A DNA stretch of 27,223 nucleotides, taken from a virus. A model generated the notes under the pieces. The model had not been told where the DNA came from. It ran no database searches and saw only the letters and a list, made by a program, of their open reading frames with translations. This document shows positions 1 through 5,579 of the stretch, in pieces (positions within the stretch are counted from its first letter, which is position 1; every line of letters begins with the position of its first letter). The stretch spans positions 1 through 27,223 of IMG/VR virus record IMGVR_UViG_3300042924_006720; one strand, written 5' to 3'. The translations under genes were made by a program, and so were the position numbers.

Positions 1-84
1 TATCATAAATATTACAATGAGAAGAAAACACACTTTGCACGTTGGACAAAACGTCCTAAGCCAGAGTGGTACTTGACTATATAA
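1..84 (+). CDS. C-terminal end of an unknown protein (5' truncated)
   Basis: Frame 1 is open from the first base and stops with TAA at 82-84, giving the last 27 residues of a protein, rich in basic and aromatic residues (ending PEWYLTI). It is on the same strand as, and only 5 bases before, the next gene, so it is probably part of the same transcript. The fragment is too short to assign a family. Confidence 0.6.
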   Translation, partial: YHKYYNEKKTHFARWTKRPKPEWYLTI

Positions 85-89
85 GATTA

Positions 90-395
90 ATGCCAACATA
101 CGATTTTTTAAATACTGAAACAGGTGAAACTTTTGAGAAATTCATAAGCCTTTCTGGCAAAGACGAATATCTCAAAGAAAATCCACACATTCAACAAGTT
201 CATCTTGGCGCCATGTCAATTGTCAGTGGCGTATCAATTACTGGTAAAGTACCAGACGGTTTCAAAGAAGTTTTAGCAAAAGTTTCCGAGAATCATAAAC
301 AATCTTCCGTGGCCAATAAGCACGGTAAAAAATCCATCAGAGAATCACAAACACAAAGAATTGTAGATAAGCATCTAGGAAAATTTGGGCAGTAA
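90..395 (+). CDS. FmdB-like small protein, conserved in T4-like marine phages, function unknown
   Basis: 101 residues starting MPTYDFLN. The MPTY(D/E)(F/Y) opening followed by a TGE(T)FE strand resembles the N-terminus of FmdB-type zinc-ribbon proteins, but there is no cysteine in the protein, so the zinc site is absent. A central segment (SIVSGVSITGKVPDGFKEVL) is followed by a basic, probably helical tail. The ATG at 90 is preferred over an in-frame GTG at 66 because MPTY is the family start and the GTG would lie inside the preceding gene. No clear Shine-Dalgarno sequence precedes it; translation is probably coupled to the upstream stop at 84. Resemblance to annotated marine phage proteins is from memory; the role is unknown. 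Confidence 0.7.
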   Translation: MPTYDFLNTETGETFEKFISLSGKDEYLKENPHIQQVHLGAMSIVSGVSITGKVPDGFKEVLAKVSENHKQSSVANKHGKKSIRESQTQRIVDKHLGKFGQ

Positions 396-435
396 TTGTA
401 TCATGCTAACCTGTAGTCGTATATAAGGAACACTT

Positions 436-1197
436 ATGGCAAGGAGAGCAGCACTAAAGCAAGTTTACAGCAGTGAAGAAGTAAATGATTATTCAAAGCC
501 ATCCAATCGATTGAAGTTACGATTGGATGATATGAAAACCTTTCAACCCTTAACTGAAAACCAAAAAATATTTTTTGATGCATATAAGAGGCAAGATTAC
601 TTTATAGCGTTACATGGTGTTGCTGGAACAGGTAAAACTTTTTCAGCACTATACAAAGCAATTGAAGAGGTGTTAGATAGGAGCAACACCTTTGAAAAAA
701 TTATTGTTGTTCGTTCCGCAGTACAATCTAGAGAAATCGGTCATCTACCAGGAAGTGTAGATGAGAAGATGGAAATCTATCAACAACCATATCGTCAAAT
801 ATGCGAAACACTTTTTGGTCGCAAAGATGCATGGGATAGACTCGAAGAGCAAGGTCATATTGAATTCATTTCAACATCATTCATTCGTGGTATGTCATTT
901 GATGATGCCATTATCATTGTTGATGAAATGCAGAATATGACGTTTGAAGAAATAGATACCGTAATGACACGTGTGGGTCATCGATCAAAGATTATTTGGT
1001 GTGGTGATTACAGACAGACTGACTTGAACAAAAAGAAAAACGATGTATCTGGTTTATTGAAGTTTTTTGATATTGCATACCATATGGATGCTTTTACAAG
1101 AATTGAATTTACACCAGATGACATTGTTCGTTCAAGCCTAGTTAAGGATTACATTTTGGCCAAATTGAAGTTTGAGGATATTTCAGAAAAAACATAA
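436..1197 (+). CDS. phoH: PhoH-like P-loop ATPase
   Basis: 253 residues. The Walker A motif GVAGTGKT is at about residues 61-68 and Walker B IIIVDEMQN at about 159-167 (D163/E164), with the PhoH-typical VRSAVQSREIGHLPG segment at about 92-106 and a sensor-like IIWCGDYRQTD near 186-196. It is a cytoplasmic RNA/DNA-associated ATPase of the PhoH (PF02562) family, which is very common in marine phages; whether it is phosphate-regulated in phages is unsettled, and no PHO box was recognised upstream. A clear AAGGA (426-430) precedes the ATG. The exonuclease gene follows 2 bases after the stop, so the two are probably co-translated. Confidence 0.92.
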   Translation: MARRAALKQVYSSEEVNDYSKPSNRLKLRLDDMKTFQPLTENQKIFFDAYKRQDYFIALHGVAGTGKTFSALYKAIEEVLDRSNTFEKIIVVRSAVQSREIGHLPGSVDEKMEIYQQPYRQICETLFGRKDAWDRLEEQGHIEFISTSFIRGMSFDDAIIIVDEMQNMTFEEIDTVMTRVGHRSKIIWCGDYRQTDLNKKKNDVSGLLKFFDIAYHMDAFTRIEFTPDDIVRSSLVKDYILAKLKFEDISEKT

Positions 1198-1199
1198 CA

Positions 1200-1865
1200 A
1201 TGCGAACATTTGATCATGTAAAGTTACCGCAACTACAATTTGACCTAAAAGCAGAAACTACTGATAGTGGTAGACTCTATACTACGCCTGAAGGCAACAA
1301 GTATAAGTCTATCACTACGGTACTTTCCAATTACGGCAAGAAAGCCCTTTTTGAATGGCGACAGGCTGTAGGTGAAGAGAGAGCAAACGAGATATCACGC
1401 AAGGCATCAAACCGTGGTACAAAGGTACATAAGATTTGTGAAGATTATATCAACAACGAAATAAACGATTTCAGAATGCAGATGTTGATGCCTGATCTGA
1501 AAGAATTGTTTTTCAAAATCAAGCCAATCATTGATGAGAACGTTGGTAAAGTTTATTCACAAGAGCAAGCACTGTATTCCGATAAACTTAGAATTGCTGG
1601 TCGTGTAGACTTGATTGCTGAATGGAATGGTAAGTTGTCAGTCATTGATTTCAAGACATCCACAAAACAGAAAGATGAAGATTACATTCAGAACTACTTT
1701 ATGCAGTGTACAGCATATGCACTGATGTTTGCTGAACGAACTGGTATTTGGATTGATGACATTGTGGTACTGATTGCTACCGAAGAAGGACCAGCGCAGG
1801 TATTCGAAAAACAGATTCACGATTACCGGCAACCGTTGATTGAAATGATTGATAAATATGCTTGA
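1200..1865 (+). CDS. PD-(D/E)XK exonuclease, MGME1/RecB-nuclease-like
   Basis: 221 residues. The nuclease core is readable: an ITTVLSNYGKKALFEWR helix region (about 38-54), NRGTKVHKICEDY with H77, GRVDLIAEW with D137, VIDFKTS with D150 and K152, and a QCTAYALMF helix at about 169-177 matching the Q-x3-Y motif of RecB-type nucleases. This order matches the mitochondrial MGME1-like exonucleases found in many T4-like marine phages. The likely role is single-strand DNA end processing in replication, recombination or host DNA breakdown. It follows phoH by 2 bases. The last codons (1851-1858) contain GATAAATA, a late-promoter-like octamer. Confidence 0.85.
   Translation: MRTFDHVKLPQLQFDLKAETTDSGRLYTTPEGNKYKSITTVLSNYGKKALFEWRQAVGEERANEISRKASNRGTKVHKICEDYINNEINDFRMQMLMPDLKELFFKIKPIIDENVGKVYSQEQALYSDKLRIAGRVDLIAEWNGKLSVIDFKTSTKQKDEDYIQNYFMQCTAYALMFAERTGIWIDDIVVLIATEEGPAQVFEKQIHDYRQPLIEMIDKYA
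1851..1858 (+). promoter_or_regulatory. Candidate T4-type late promoter (GATAAATA)
   Basis: GATAAATA matches the T4 late -10 box TATAAATA at 7 of 8 positions. A start about 6 bases downstream would leave a leader of roughly 17 bases with a strong CGGAGG ribosome site (1871-1876) before the ATG at 1881. It sits inside the end of the exonuclease gene. The motif is short in an A+T-rich genome, so this is only a candidate. Confidence 0.35.
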
Positions 1866-1880
1866 CATGTCGGAGGCACT

Positions 1881-2411
1881 ATGCTATCATTCAAACAACA
1901 TACACAATTAGATGAAGGCAATCCATTAGCAAGATTGGCTAAACATGCGGAAGAAGGTCGCCATTATGCGATTCTTTCATCACAGCGACCTCATGATGAA
2001 GTGTCGCCGGAACAAAACAAAAAGAATCACGAAGAACTGAAAAAGAAACTGACTGCACAAGGCTACACTCACAAAGATGTTGAAGGTCATTGGGAAGGTG
2101 GTAAAGAGAAGTCTATTTTGGTACATGCAAAGGGAAAAGGAGATGAACACGGCAAACAGTTGCTCCATGATATCAAGAAACATGGAGAACATTATAATCA
2201 AGACTCAATCTTACATCATGATGGAAAAACAGCGACCTTACACGGAACAAACAAAACAGGATTCCCAGGTCACGGCAAGACAGAGAATGTAGGCAAGATG
2301 GCTTTCAATAAGCCACATGCACCATTTCAAACAGAAACAAAACCAAAGTCTGATAAGCCGTTGAAGCCAGGAAGAACGAGCAAAGGTTCAGCAAGATTTA
2401 CAACGGTGTGA
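1881..2411 (+). CDS. DUF3293-like protein with a possible capsid-targeting leader
   Basis: 176 residues, rich in His, Lys and Gly. Residues about 26-117 follow the pattern of DUF3293 (a YAILSS strand, SPEQNKKNHEELKKKL helix, GHWEGGKEKSILV, then a YNQDSILHHDG...LHGT segment). The N-terminus MLSFKQHTQLDEG resembles T4 capsid-targeting sequences (MKTYQEFIAEA-type), and LDE|G fits the L/I-x-E consensus cut by the T4 prohead protease gp21. From this I infer, without proof, that it is packaged in the head. The ATG is chosen by the strong CGGAGG at 1871-1876. The basic C-terminal 40 residues look disordered. The biochemical role is unknown. Confidence 0.6.
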   Translation: MLSFKQHTQLDEGNPLARLAKHAEEGRHYAILSSQRPHDEVSPEQNKKNHEELKKKLTAQGYTHKDVEGHWEGGKEKSILVHAKGKGDEHGKQLLHDIKKHGEHYNQDSILHHDGKTATLHGTNKTGFPGHGKTENVGKMAFNKPHAPFQTETKPKSDKPLKPGRTSKGSARFTTV

Positions 2412-2412
2412 T

Positions 2413-2580
2413 ATGCAAATTACTGAAAAAGAATACGATAAAAAACTTGATGCGTACTTGAGAGAACAAGGACCAAATCCAGGCACAACATTTTTTGGTT
2501 CTTGGGGTTGGTATGCTATGAAGAAAAATGAATTTCATAAACAAATGCAACAAGAAGGATTCATTGTAGTATCAGACTAA
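2413..2580 (+). CDS. Small hypothetical protein (55 aa)
   Basis: An ORF of 55 codons plus TAA, starting one base after the stop of the preceding gene and ending TAATG into the next. The product begins MQITEKEYDKKLDAYLREQG and continues with an aromatic Gly/Trp segment (FFGSWGWYAMKKNEF). The tight spacing at both ends supports a real gene although there is no clear ribosome site. It has no membrane segment or known motif, and its function is unknown. Confidence 0.55.
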   Translation: MQITEKEYDKKLDAYLREQGPNPGTTFFGSWGWYAMKKNEFHKQMQQEGFIVVSD

Positions 2581-2759
2581 TGTTTTACGCATTAATTGTA
2601 ACGGTCATCATTTCAGGTTCAGTTACAGAATCACAATGGAAAACATTTGAGAATTTTGAACAGTGCCAAGAAGTGGCAAGTACGATTGTGCGACACAGAG
2701 ATTATATCGTGGCACGTTGTGTGCCAGTTGAAAGAATTGTTGTAACTCCTTCAAAGTGA
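2580..2759 (+). CDS. Small protein with hydrophobic N-terminus (59 aa)
   Basis: 59 residues starting at an ATG that overlaps the preceding stop (TAATG). Residues about 2-13 (FYALIVTVIISG) are hydrophobic, either a signal or a short membrane-like segment, followed by a soluble part with two cysteines (FEQCQEVAS and VARCVPVE) that could form a disulfide. Short proteins of this shape recur in marine T4-like phages. Its last codons overlap the 5' part of the tmRNA acceptor piece, an uncommon sharing of bases. Function unknown. Confidence 0.55.
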   Translation: MFYALIVTVIISGSVTESQWKTFENFEQCQEVASTIVRHRDYIVARCVPVERIVVTPSK

Positions 2760-2800
2760 AGGCATTCTGGACGGCGGTTCGACTCCGCCCTAGTCCACCA
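2756..2800 (+). ncRNA. ssrA: tmRNA acceptor piece (tRNA-like 3' domain)
   Basis: It contains the 3' strand of P2 (GTG 2756-2758, GC 2762-2763, TTCT 2765-2768), then GGAC, the T arm 2773-2789, the acceptor 3' strand 2790-2796, discriminator A2797 and CCA 2798-2800. The segment ATTCTGGACG aligns with ATTTCGGACG of the E. coli RNA. CCA is encoded rather than needing addition. The first bases overlap the stop codon (2757-2759) of the 59-aa gene. A further possible hairpin, CCTTC (2748-2752) with GAAGG (2758-2762), competes with P2. Confidence 0.88.
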
Positions 2801-2887
2801 GAAGTGTTGTTTAGGGTGATATGTAAAAGTTTAACAAGACTCTGAGGATTGGAATTCCCGACCTGTGAACAGCAGGACATTTCTGAT
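2801..2887 (+). other. ssrA: Intervening segment removed from the tmRNA precursor
   Basis: These 87 bases lie between the CCA end of the acceptor piece and the first G of the coding piece. By analogy with two-piece tmRNAs they are excised during maturation, probably by RNase P at 2887/2888 and 3'-end nucleases after 2800. It can form a small CCTG/CAGG hairpin and shows no reading frame with a plausible start. Confidence 0.75.
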
Positions 2888-2972
2888 GGGCTAGACCTGG
2901 TTTCGACAGGGTGAGATAGTGGAGAAGGCAACACAGTAGGCGATGACTGTAAATCAAGCAAATAAATTATCT

Positions 2973-3005
2973 GCAAACGATAATTACTACGCAATGGCTG
3001 CTTAA
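2973..3005 (+). other. ssrA: tmRNA proteolysis tag reading frame (ANDNYYAMAA)
   Basis: GCA resume codon at 2973, then ten codons reading A-N-D-N-Y-Y-A-M-A-A and TAA at 3003-3005. ANDN is the usual alphaproteobacterial start, and the AMAA end keeps the small hydrophobic-Ala-Ala terminus recognised by ClpXP-type proteases. Ten residues is a normal but short length. Confidence 0.9.
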
Positions 3006-3025
3006 ATAGCCTTGCTGGGGTTTAA

Positions 3026-3057
3026 GTGGGTTGTACCTTATTACCAAAACAACCCAC
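3026..3057 (+). other. Perfect 9-bp hairpin at the tmRNA 3' end
   Basis: GTGGGTTGT (3026-3034) and ACAACCCAC (3049-3057) are perfect inverted repeats around a 14-base loop. It is probably the terminal stem or a pseudoknot arm of the tmRNA coding piece. No T-run follows, so it is not a typical intrinsic terminator. Confidence 0.7.
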
Positions 3058-3077
3058 ATCAAATTCAGAGATACATT

Positions 3078-3788
3078 ATGCGTGTTTACATTGGTCCTTA
3101 TACAAACTGGTTTGGTCCTTATCAATTAGCAGAACTGCTTTGCTTTTGGGTAAAAAAAGTACCTGATGAGTATGGATTCAAACGACATCCTGATTGGGTT
3201 CATGACTTTGGTACATGGTTGGCCGAAGATAAGAATGGTAATGATTCTTGGCTAACTAAGTTTTGTCAGTGGATAGAAAGTCACAAAGAACGCAAAATCA
3301 AAGTGCGTATTGACAAGTACGATACTTGGTCAATGGATCACACATTAGCAAATATTATTTTGCCGATGCTCAAACAACTTCAAGCAACAAAACATGGTTC
3401 ACCTATGGTTGATCTTGAAGATGTGCCAGAAGAACTACGTATCGTTGGTTATGAAAATGATTCATCACAATTCAGTTTTAAGTTTGAAGGTGATGAACAA
3501 TATGAAAAAGAATCTTGGGATATCACACATCGTCGTTGGGAATGGGTGTTGAATGAAATGATTTTTGCCTTTGAACATCTGCTTGATGACTCATGGGAAG
3601 AAGCATATCGTTCTGGTCATATCGATATGCAGTTTGTGCCATGTGAAGATAATCCCAAATTGTCACAAATGGTAAATGGTCCCAATCACACATATGAATG
3701 TGACTATGATGGTATGAACAAAGTTTATGATCGCATGGATAACGGTTTTCGTTTGTTTGGCAAATACTACCGTGGCCTTTGGGATTAA
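3078..3788 (+). CDS. Conserved T4-like phage protein of unknown function
   Basis: 236 residues from ATG at 3078 (MRVYIGPYTNWFGPYQLAEL). The reading frame is open further upstream to a TTG at 3012, but that would lie in the tmRNA and the MRVYIGPY start is the sensible one. Rich in Trp, Tyr and acidic residues, with a central KVRIDKYDTWSMDHTLA block and a following YDNSS/acidic part. Proteins of this type recur as conserved hypotheticals in marine T4-like phages as I remember them. There is no signal peptide or membrane segment. The ribosome site is weak (CAGAGA). Function unknown. Confidence 0.75.
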   Translation: MRVYIGPYTNWFGPYQLAELLCFWVKKVPDEYGFKRHPDWVHDFGTWLAEDKNGNDSWLTKFCQWIESHKERKIKVRIDKYDTWSMDHTLANIILPMLKQLQATKHGSPMVDLEDVPEELRIVGYENDSSQFSFKFEGDEQYEKESWDITHRRWEWVLNEMIFAFEHLLDDSWEEAYRSGHIDMQFVPCEDNPKLSQMVNGPNHTYECDYDGMNKVYDRMDNGFRLFGKYYRGLWD

Positions 3789-3792
3789 AATA

Positions 3793-3800
3793 ACTAAATA
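3793..3800 (+). promoter_or_regulatory. Weak candidate late promoter (ACTAAATA)
   Basis: ACTAAATA differs from the T4 late box TATAAATA at two positions and lies in the 68-base gap before the gene at 3857, leaving a leader of about 50 bases with a CAGGAG ribosome site. The leader includes the hairpin at 3805-3832. Motif only; no other evidence. Confidence 0.25.
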
Positions 3801-3804
3801 AGTG

Positions 3805-3832
3805 TACTGGCATTACACACAACCCGCCAGTA
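3805..3832 (+). other. 7-bp hairpin in the leader of the 3857 gene
   Basis: TACTGGC (3805-3811) and GCCAGTA (3826-3832) form a perfect stem around a 14-base loop. No T-run follows. It could protect a processed 5' end or reduce read-through; the role is not determinable from the sequence. Confidence 0.45.
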
Positions 3833-3856
3833 AACACACAACACACAGGAGTAATT

Positions 3857-4129
3857 ATGAGTAATCTTACACCGTTCGAGATTCGTCTTGAACTTCTAAA
3901 AATGGCAAGAGATATGCTTACCGAAGAGTATTATGGTAAGCGTGATCAACTTAGCCACGACTGGCAAGTAAAGGTGGAGTCCGCTAAACTAAACGGACAA
4001 GCAATACCTGACCATCCAGCACTTCCACCATATCCCTCAGAAAGCGAAATCATTGCCAAGGCACAAGCCTTGAATGGATTCGTTTCAAATATTTCAGCAG
4101 AAAAAACACAAAGCAAAAAAACTGCCTGA
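3857..4129 (+). CDS. Small conserved phage protein, function unknown
   Basis: 90 residues starting MSNLTPFEIRLELLKMARDML, predicted mostly helical, with a proline-rich middle (IPDHPALPPYPSESE) and a Lys/Thr tail. A CAGGAG site lies 7 bases before the ATG. The LTPFEIRLELLKMA opening is one I recall from hypothetical proteins of cyanophages and other marine T4-like phages. It has no membrane segment and no catalytic motif. Confidence 0.75.
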   Translation: MSNLTPFEIRLELLKMARDMLTEEYYGKRDQLSHDWQVKVESAKLNGQAIPDHPALPPYPSESEIIAKAQALNGFVSNISAEKTQSKKTA

Positions 4130-4136
4130 CGGGAAC

Positions 4137-4156
4137 GGGTGTGCTTCGGCACATCT
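4137..4156 (+). other. UUCG-capped hairpin before the cell-wall hydrolase gene
   Basis: GGGTGTGC, a TTCG tetraloop (4145-4148) and GCACATCT form an 8-bp stem allowing G-U pairs (core TGTGC/GCACA). It starts 7 bases after the preceding stop and ends 9 bases before the AAGGAG of the next gene. There is no T-run, so it is more likely an mRNA-stabilising or processing element, or a weak attenuator, than a full terminator. Confidence 0.5.
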
Positions 4157-4175
4157 CTAACTAAAAAGGAGAAAT

Positions 4176-4727
4176 ATGCGTTACATCACACTATTACTTT
4201 GTAGTATCTTTGCAGCATTTGTTGTATATGTTGGTCATGCAGCAGCACAAATCAGTATACCAGTTCAGCCGAAAGTTCAACTGGAAGATTTATCACCACA
4301 AGCAAGATCGGAAGTTGAATGTCTTGCACAGAACATGTATTTTGAAGCAGGACTAGAACCAAGACTTGGGCAAATTGCCGTAGCATTTGTTACACACAAT
4401 CGAATGCAATCAGGTGTATTTCCTGACACATATTGTGGTGTAGTCAAACAAAAAGTTGGCACCGTTTGTCAATTCTCATGGGTATGTGAAAATCGTCCTA
4501 AGGATATGATGAGAAAAGGACTCTTGACATTAGAGAGTAATTCGTTGTATAATAGTGTAACTGAACTAGCATTGGCGTTCTATCTTTATACTGAAAAGTT
4601 CAAAGATCCAACAAGAGGTGCATTGTTCTTTCATGCAGACTATGTAAAACCTGGTTGGAATAATATGAGGTACACTGCTCAAATCGGCAGACATTTATTC
4701 TACAATAAGGCAAAGAAGAGTTCATGA
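4176..4727 (+). CDS. SleB/CwlJ-type cell-wall hydrolase (probable endolysin)
   Basis: 183 residues. Residues 1-25 (RYITLLLCSIFAAFVVYVGHAAA) form a signal peptide or signal-arrest-release segment ending in an AAAQ cleavage-like site. Residues about 46-175 match the Hydrolase_2 (PF07486) family of spore-cortex lytic enzymes: CLAQNMYFEAGLEP with putative catalytic E57, GQIAVAFVTHNR, and the VCQFSWVC block. Family members act on peptidoglycan, as lytic transglycosylases or amidases. A strong AAGGAG precedes the ATG. The next gene overlaps by ATGA and encodes a one-TM protein, so this may be a lysis pair. A perfect-consensus sigma70 promoter is embedded at 4524-4553. Confidence 0.88.
   Translation: MRYITLLLCSIFAAFVVYVGHAAAQISIPVQPKVQLEDLSPQARSEVECLAQNMYFEAGLEPRLGQIAVAFVTHNRMQSGVFPDTYCGVVKQKVGTVCQFSWVCENRPKDMMRKGLLTLESNSLYNSVTELALAFYLYTEKFKDPTRGALFFHADYVKPGWNNMRYTAQIGRHLFYNKAKKSS
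4524..4553 (+). promoter_or_regulatory. Consensus sigma70-type promoter inside the cell-wall hydrolase gene
   Basis: TTGACA (4524-4529) and TATAAT (4548-4553) are both perfect, separated by 18 bases. A start near 4560 would make a leader running through the end of the hydrolase gene into the one-TM protein, the 121-aa protein, gp33, gp59, HAD and possibly gp32. The spacing is one longer than optimal. It is a good candidate early promoter for this cluster. Confidence 0.6.
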
Positions 4728-4975
4728 GTATTTTATCAAGCAAAAAGGAGAAGATGATGGAGAAGGGATTGAGTAGTATAACCACAGTTTCGGTTACTTT
4801 GGTTCTACTTTCAATCGTTGCTGCGATATGTCTTTATGGTTTGAATGACCGTAAACTAATGGCAGCAAATATTGAAAACGCTATTGCAAAAGGTATTGAC
4901 CCATTGACTGTACGGTGTTCATATGCCAAGAGTGATGATATTGTTTGTATTGCACACGCTGCTAATCGTAAATAA
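4724..4975 (+). CDS. Small single-TM membrane protein
   Basis: 83 residues from ATG 4724, overlapping the hydrolase stop by ATGA. A stronger AAAAAGGAG (4742-4750) sits just before in-frame ATGs at 4754 and 4757, so the main product may start there (72-73 residues). One hydrophobic helix (about residues 18-40) is followed by a soluble tail, IENAIAKGIDPLTVRCSYAKSDDIVC, with two cysteines. The position beside the lysin suggests a holin or spanin-like part in lysis, but this is inference; the same tail motif appears, as I recall, in uncharacterised marine phage proteins. Confidence 0.7.
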   Translation: MSILSSKKEKMMEKGLSSITTVSVTLVLLSIVAAICLYGLNDRKLMAANIENAIAKGIDPLTVRCSYAKSDDIVCIAHAANRK

Positions 4976-4989
4976 ACGGAGATTATATT

Positions 4990-5355
4990 ATGGATTTTGA
5001 TAATGACAACCACACATTCATGTTTCGCTTTCATTCTGCTGAAGGTGAAAGAGACTTAGAAATGAATTGCAATGCCTTGTATCTTGGTGACATCTTTGAT
5101 AGATTCCGTGATTTTTTACAAGGCTGTGGTTATCAAATTGATGGTATGATTGATGTTGTGCCATTCGAAAAAGAAGAGAGTCCAGTTACTCTTGGTGAAC
5201 AATCAGAATATGATTTCAGTAACATACCAAATAACAACTGGCTATTCAGTGGCACAACGAATGATACAATACCAGATCAGACTACTCAACAATTTCAATC
5301 GTGGTCGGCAGAACTACCAAGCAGCACTGGTAGCAAAATAAAAGTTAATTTCTGA
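4990..5355 (+). CDS. Conserved hypothetical protein upstream of gp33
   Basis: 121 residues. The first 60 form a compact alpha/beta part (FMFRFHSAEGERDLEMNCNA...DIFDRFRDFLQGCGYQIDG); the rest is acidic then Ser/Thr/Gln-rich and probably flexible. Its stop overlaps the start of gp33 (TGATG), so it is translationally coupled to late-gene regulation genes. A CGGAG site precedes the ATG. No enzyme motif was recognised. Confidence 0.75.
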   Translation: MDFDNDNHTFMFRFHSAEGERDLEMNCNALYLGDIFDRFRDFLQGCGYQIDGMIDVVPFEKEESPVTLGEQSEYDFSNIPNNNWLFSGTTNDTIPDQTTQQFQSWSAELPSSTGSKIKVNF

Positions 5356-5579
5356 TGCCAACCAAAGATGAAATGCTCAAGTTCTCTTTACAGATAGAGA
5401 GACTGGTGGCCAACACAGATTACACATATCTTGAGGCCATCACTGAACACTGTAAAGAGACTGGATTAGAATTGGAAGTTGCTGCTTCACTCATCACACC
5501 AAATCTAAAGTCAAAGATTCATGAGCAAGCAGAACGTTTAAATATGTTAAAAGTGAAAGGTAATCGTTTACCGATATGA
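5355..5579 (+). CDS. 33: gp33-like late-transcription coactivator
   Basis: 74 residues. The core IERLVANTDYTYLEAITEHCKETGLELEVAASLITPNLKSKIHEQAE parallels T4 gp33 (IEKMVEEFGMSYLEATTAF...), with the Y-LEA helix and the second helix in register. T4 gp33 binds the RNA polymerase beta flap and the gp45 sliding clamp to enable late transcription. This one is shorter than T4's 112 residues, missing most of the N-terminal extension, and its C-terminal clamp-binding hydrophobic motif is replaced by VKGNRLPI, so clamp contact may differ. Overlaps the next gene by ATGA. Confidence 0.82.
   Translation: MPTKDEMLKFSLQIERLVANTDYTYLEAITEHCKETGLELEVAASLITPNLKSKIHEQAERLNMLKVKGNRLPI

Larger units (their letters stand above)
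2756..3060 (+). ncRNA. ssrA: Circularly permuted (two-piece) tmRNA gene
   Basis: The acceptor half comes first and the coding half second, the reverse of a standard tmRNA. GGGCTAG (2888-2894) pairs with CTAGTCC (2790-2796) to form the 7-bp acceptor stem, including a G3:U70 pair (G2890/T2794), the alanine identity element. The T arm GGCGG-TTCGACT-CCGCC (2773-2789) and an encoded CCA (2798-2800) after discriminator A are complete. The coding half has the conserved CTGG-TTTCGAC-AGG D-region and a tag ORF (2973-3005) reading ANDNYYAMAA then TAA. Helix P2 can form between 2756-2768 and 2923-2934. The exact 5' and 3' processing ends cannot be read from sequence. tmRNA with SmpB rescues stalled ribosomes; permuted forms are known from alphaproteobacteria and some other lineages. 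Confidence 0.93.
2888..3060 (+). ncRNA. ssrA: tmRNA coding piece
   Basis: It starts with the acceptor 5' strand GGGCTAG and the D-like region, followed by the P2 5' strand (2923-2934), a PK1-like stem CAGT (2934-2937)/ACTG (2946-2949) whose loop GAT (2942-2944) can pair with ATC (2953-2955), then the tag frame. TTATC (2967-2971) and GATAA (2979-2983) flank the resume codon, and GGCT/AGCC (2996-3011) encloses the tag stop. The 3' part holds a 9-bp perfect hairpin (3026-3057). The 3' end near 3060 is an estimate. Confidence 0.85.

Noticed and set aside
66-89. Earlier GTG start for the FmdB-like protein
   Set aside because: It lies within the preceding gene and adds residues before the family-typical MPTY start; no ribosome site favours it.
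396-426. TTGTAT-18-TATATA promoter before phoH
   Set aside because: A start would fall almost on the ATG, leaving out the good AAGGA ribosome site.
1862-1890. TTGACA-17-TATCAT promoter
   Set aside because: The -10 box falls inside the coding region just after the ATG at 1881, so it could not express that gene from its start.
2770-2800. An ordinary tRNA gene
   Set aside because: Only a T arm and 3' acceptor strand with CCA are present, with no anticodon arm upstream; the 5' strand lies 88 bases downstream, so it is a permuted tmRNA.
2623-2994. Minus-strand 123-codon frame
   Set aside because: It runs antisense through the tmRNA and the 59-aa gene and its product looks like no protein family.
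3012-3077. TTG start extending the 236-aa protein upstream
   Set aside because: The extension would encode part of the tmRNA coding piece; the ATG at 3078 gives the expected MRVYIGPY start.
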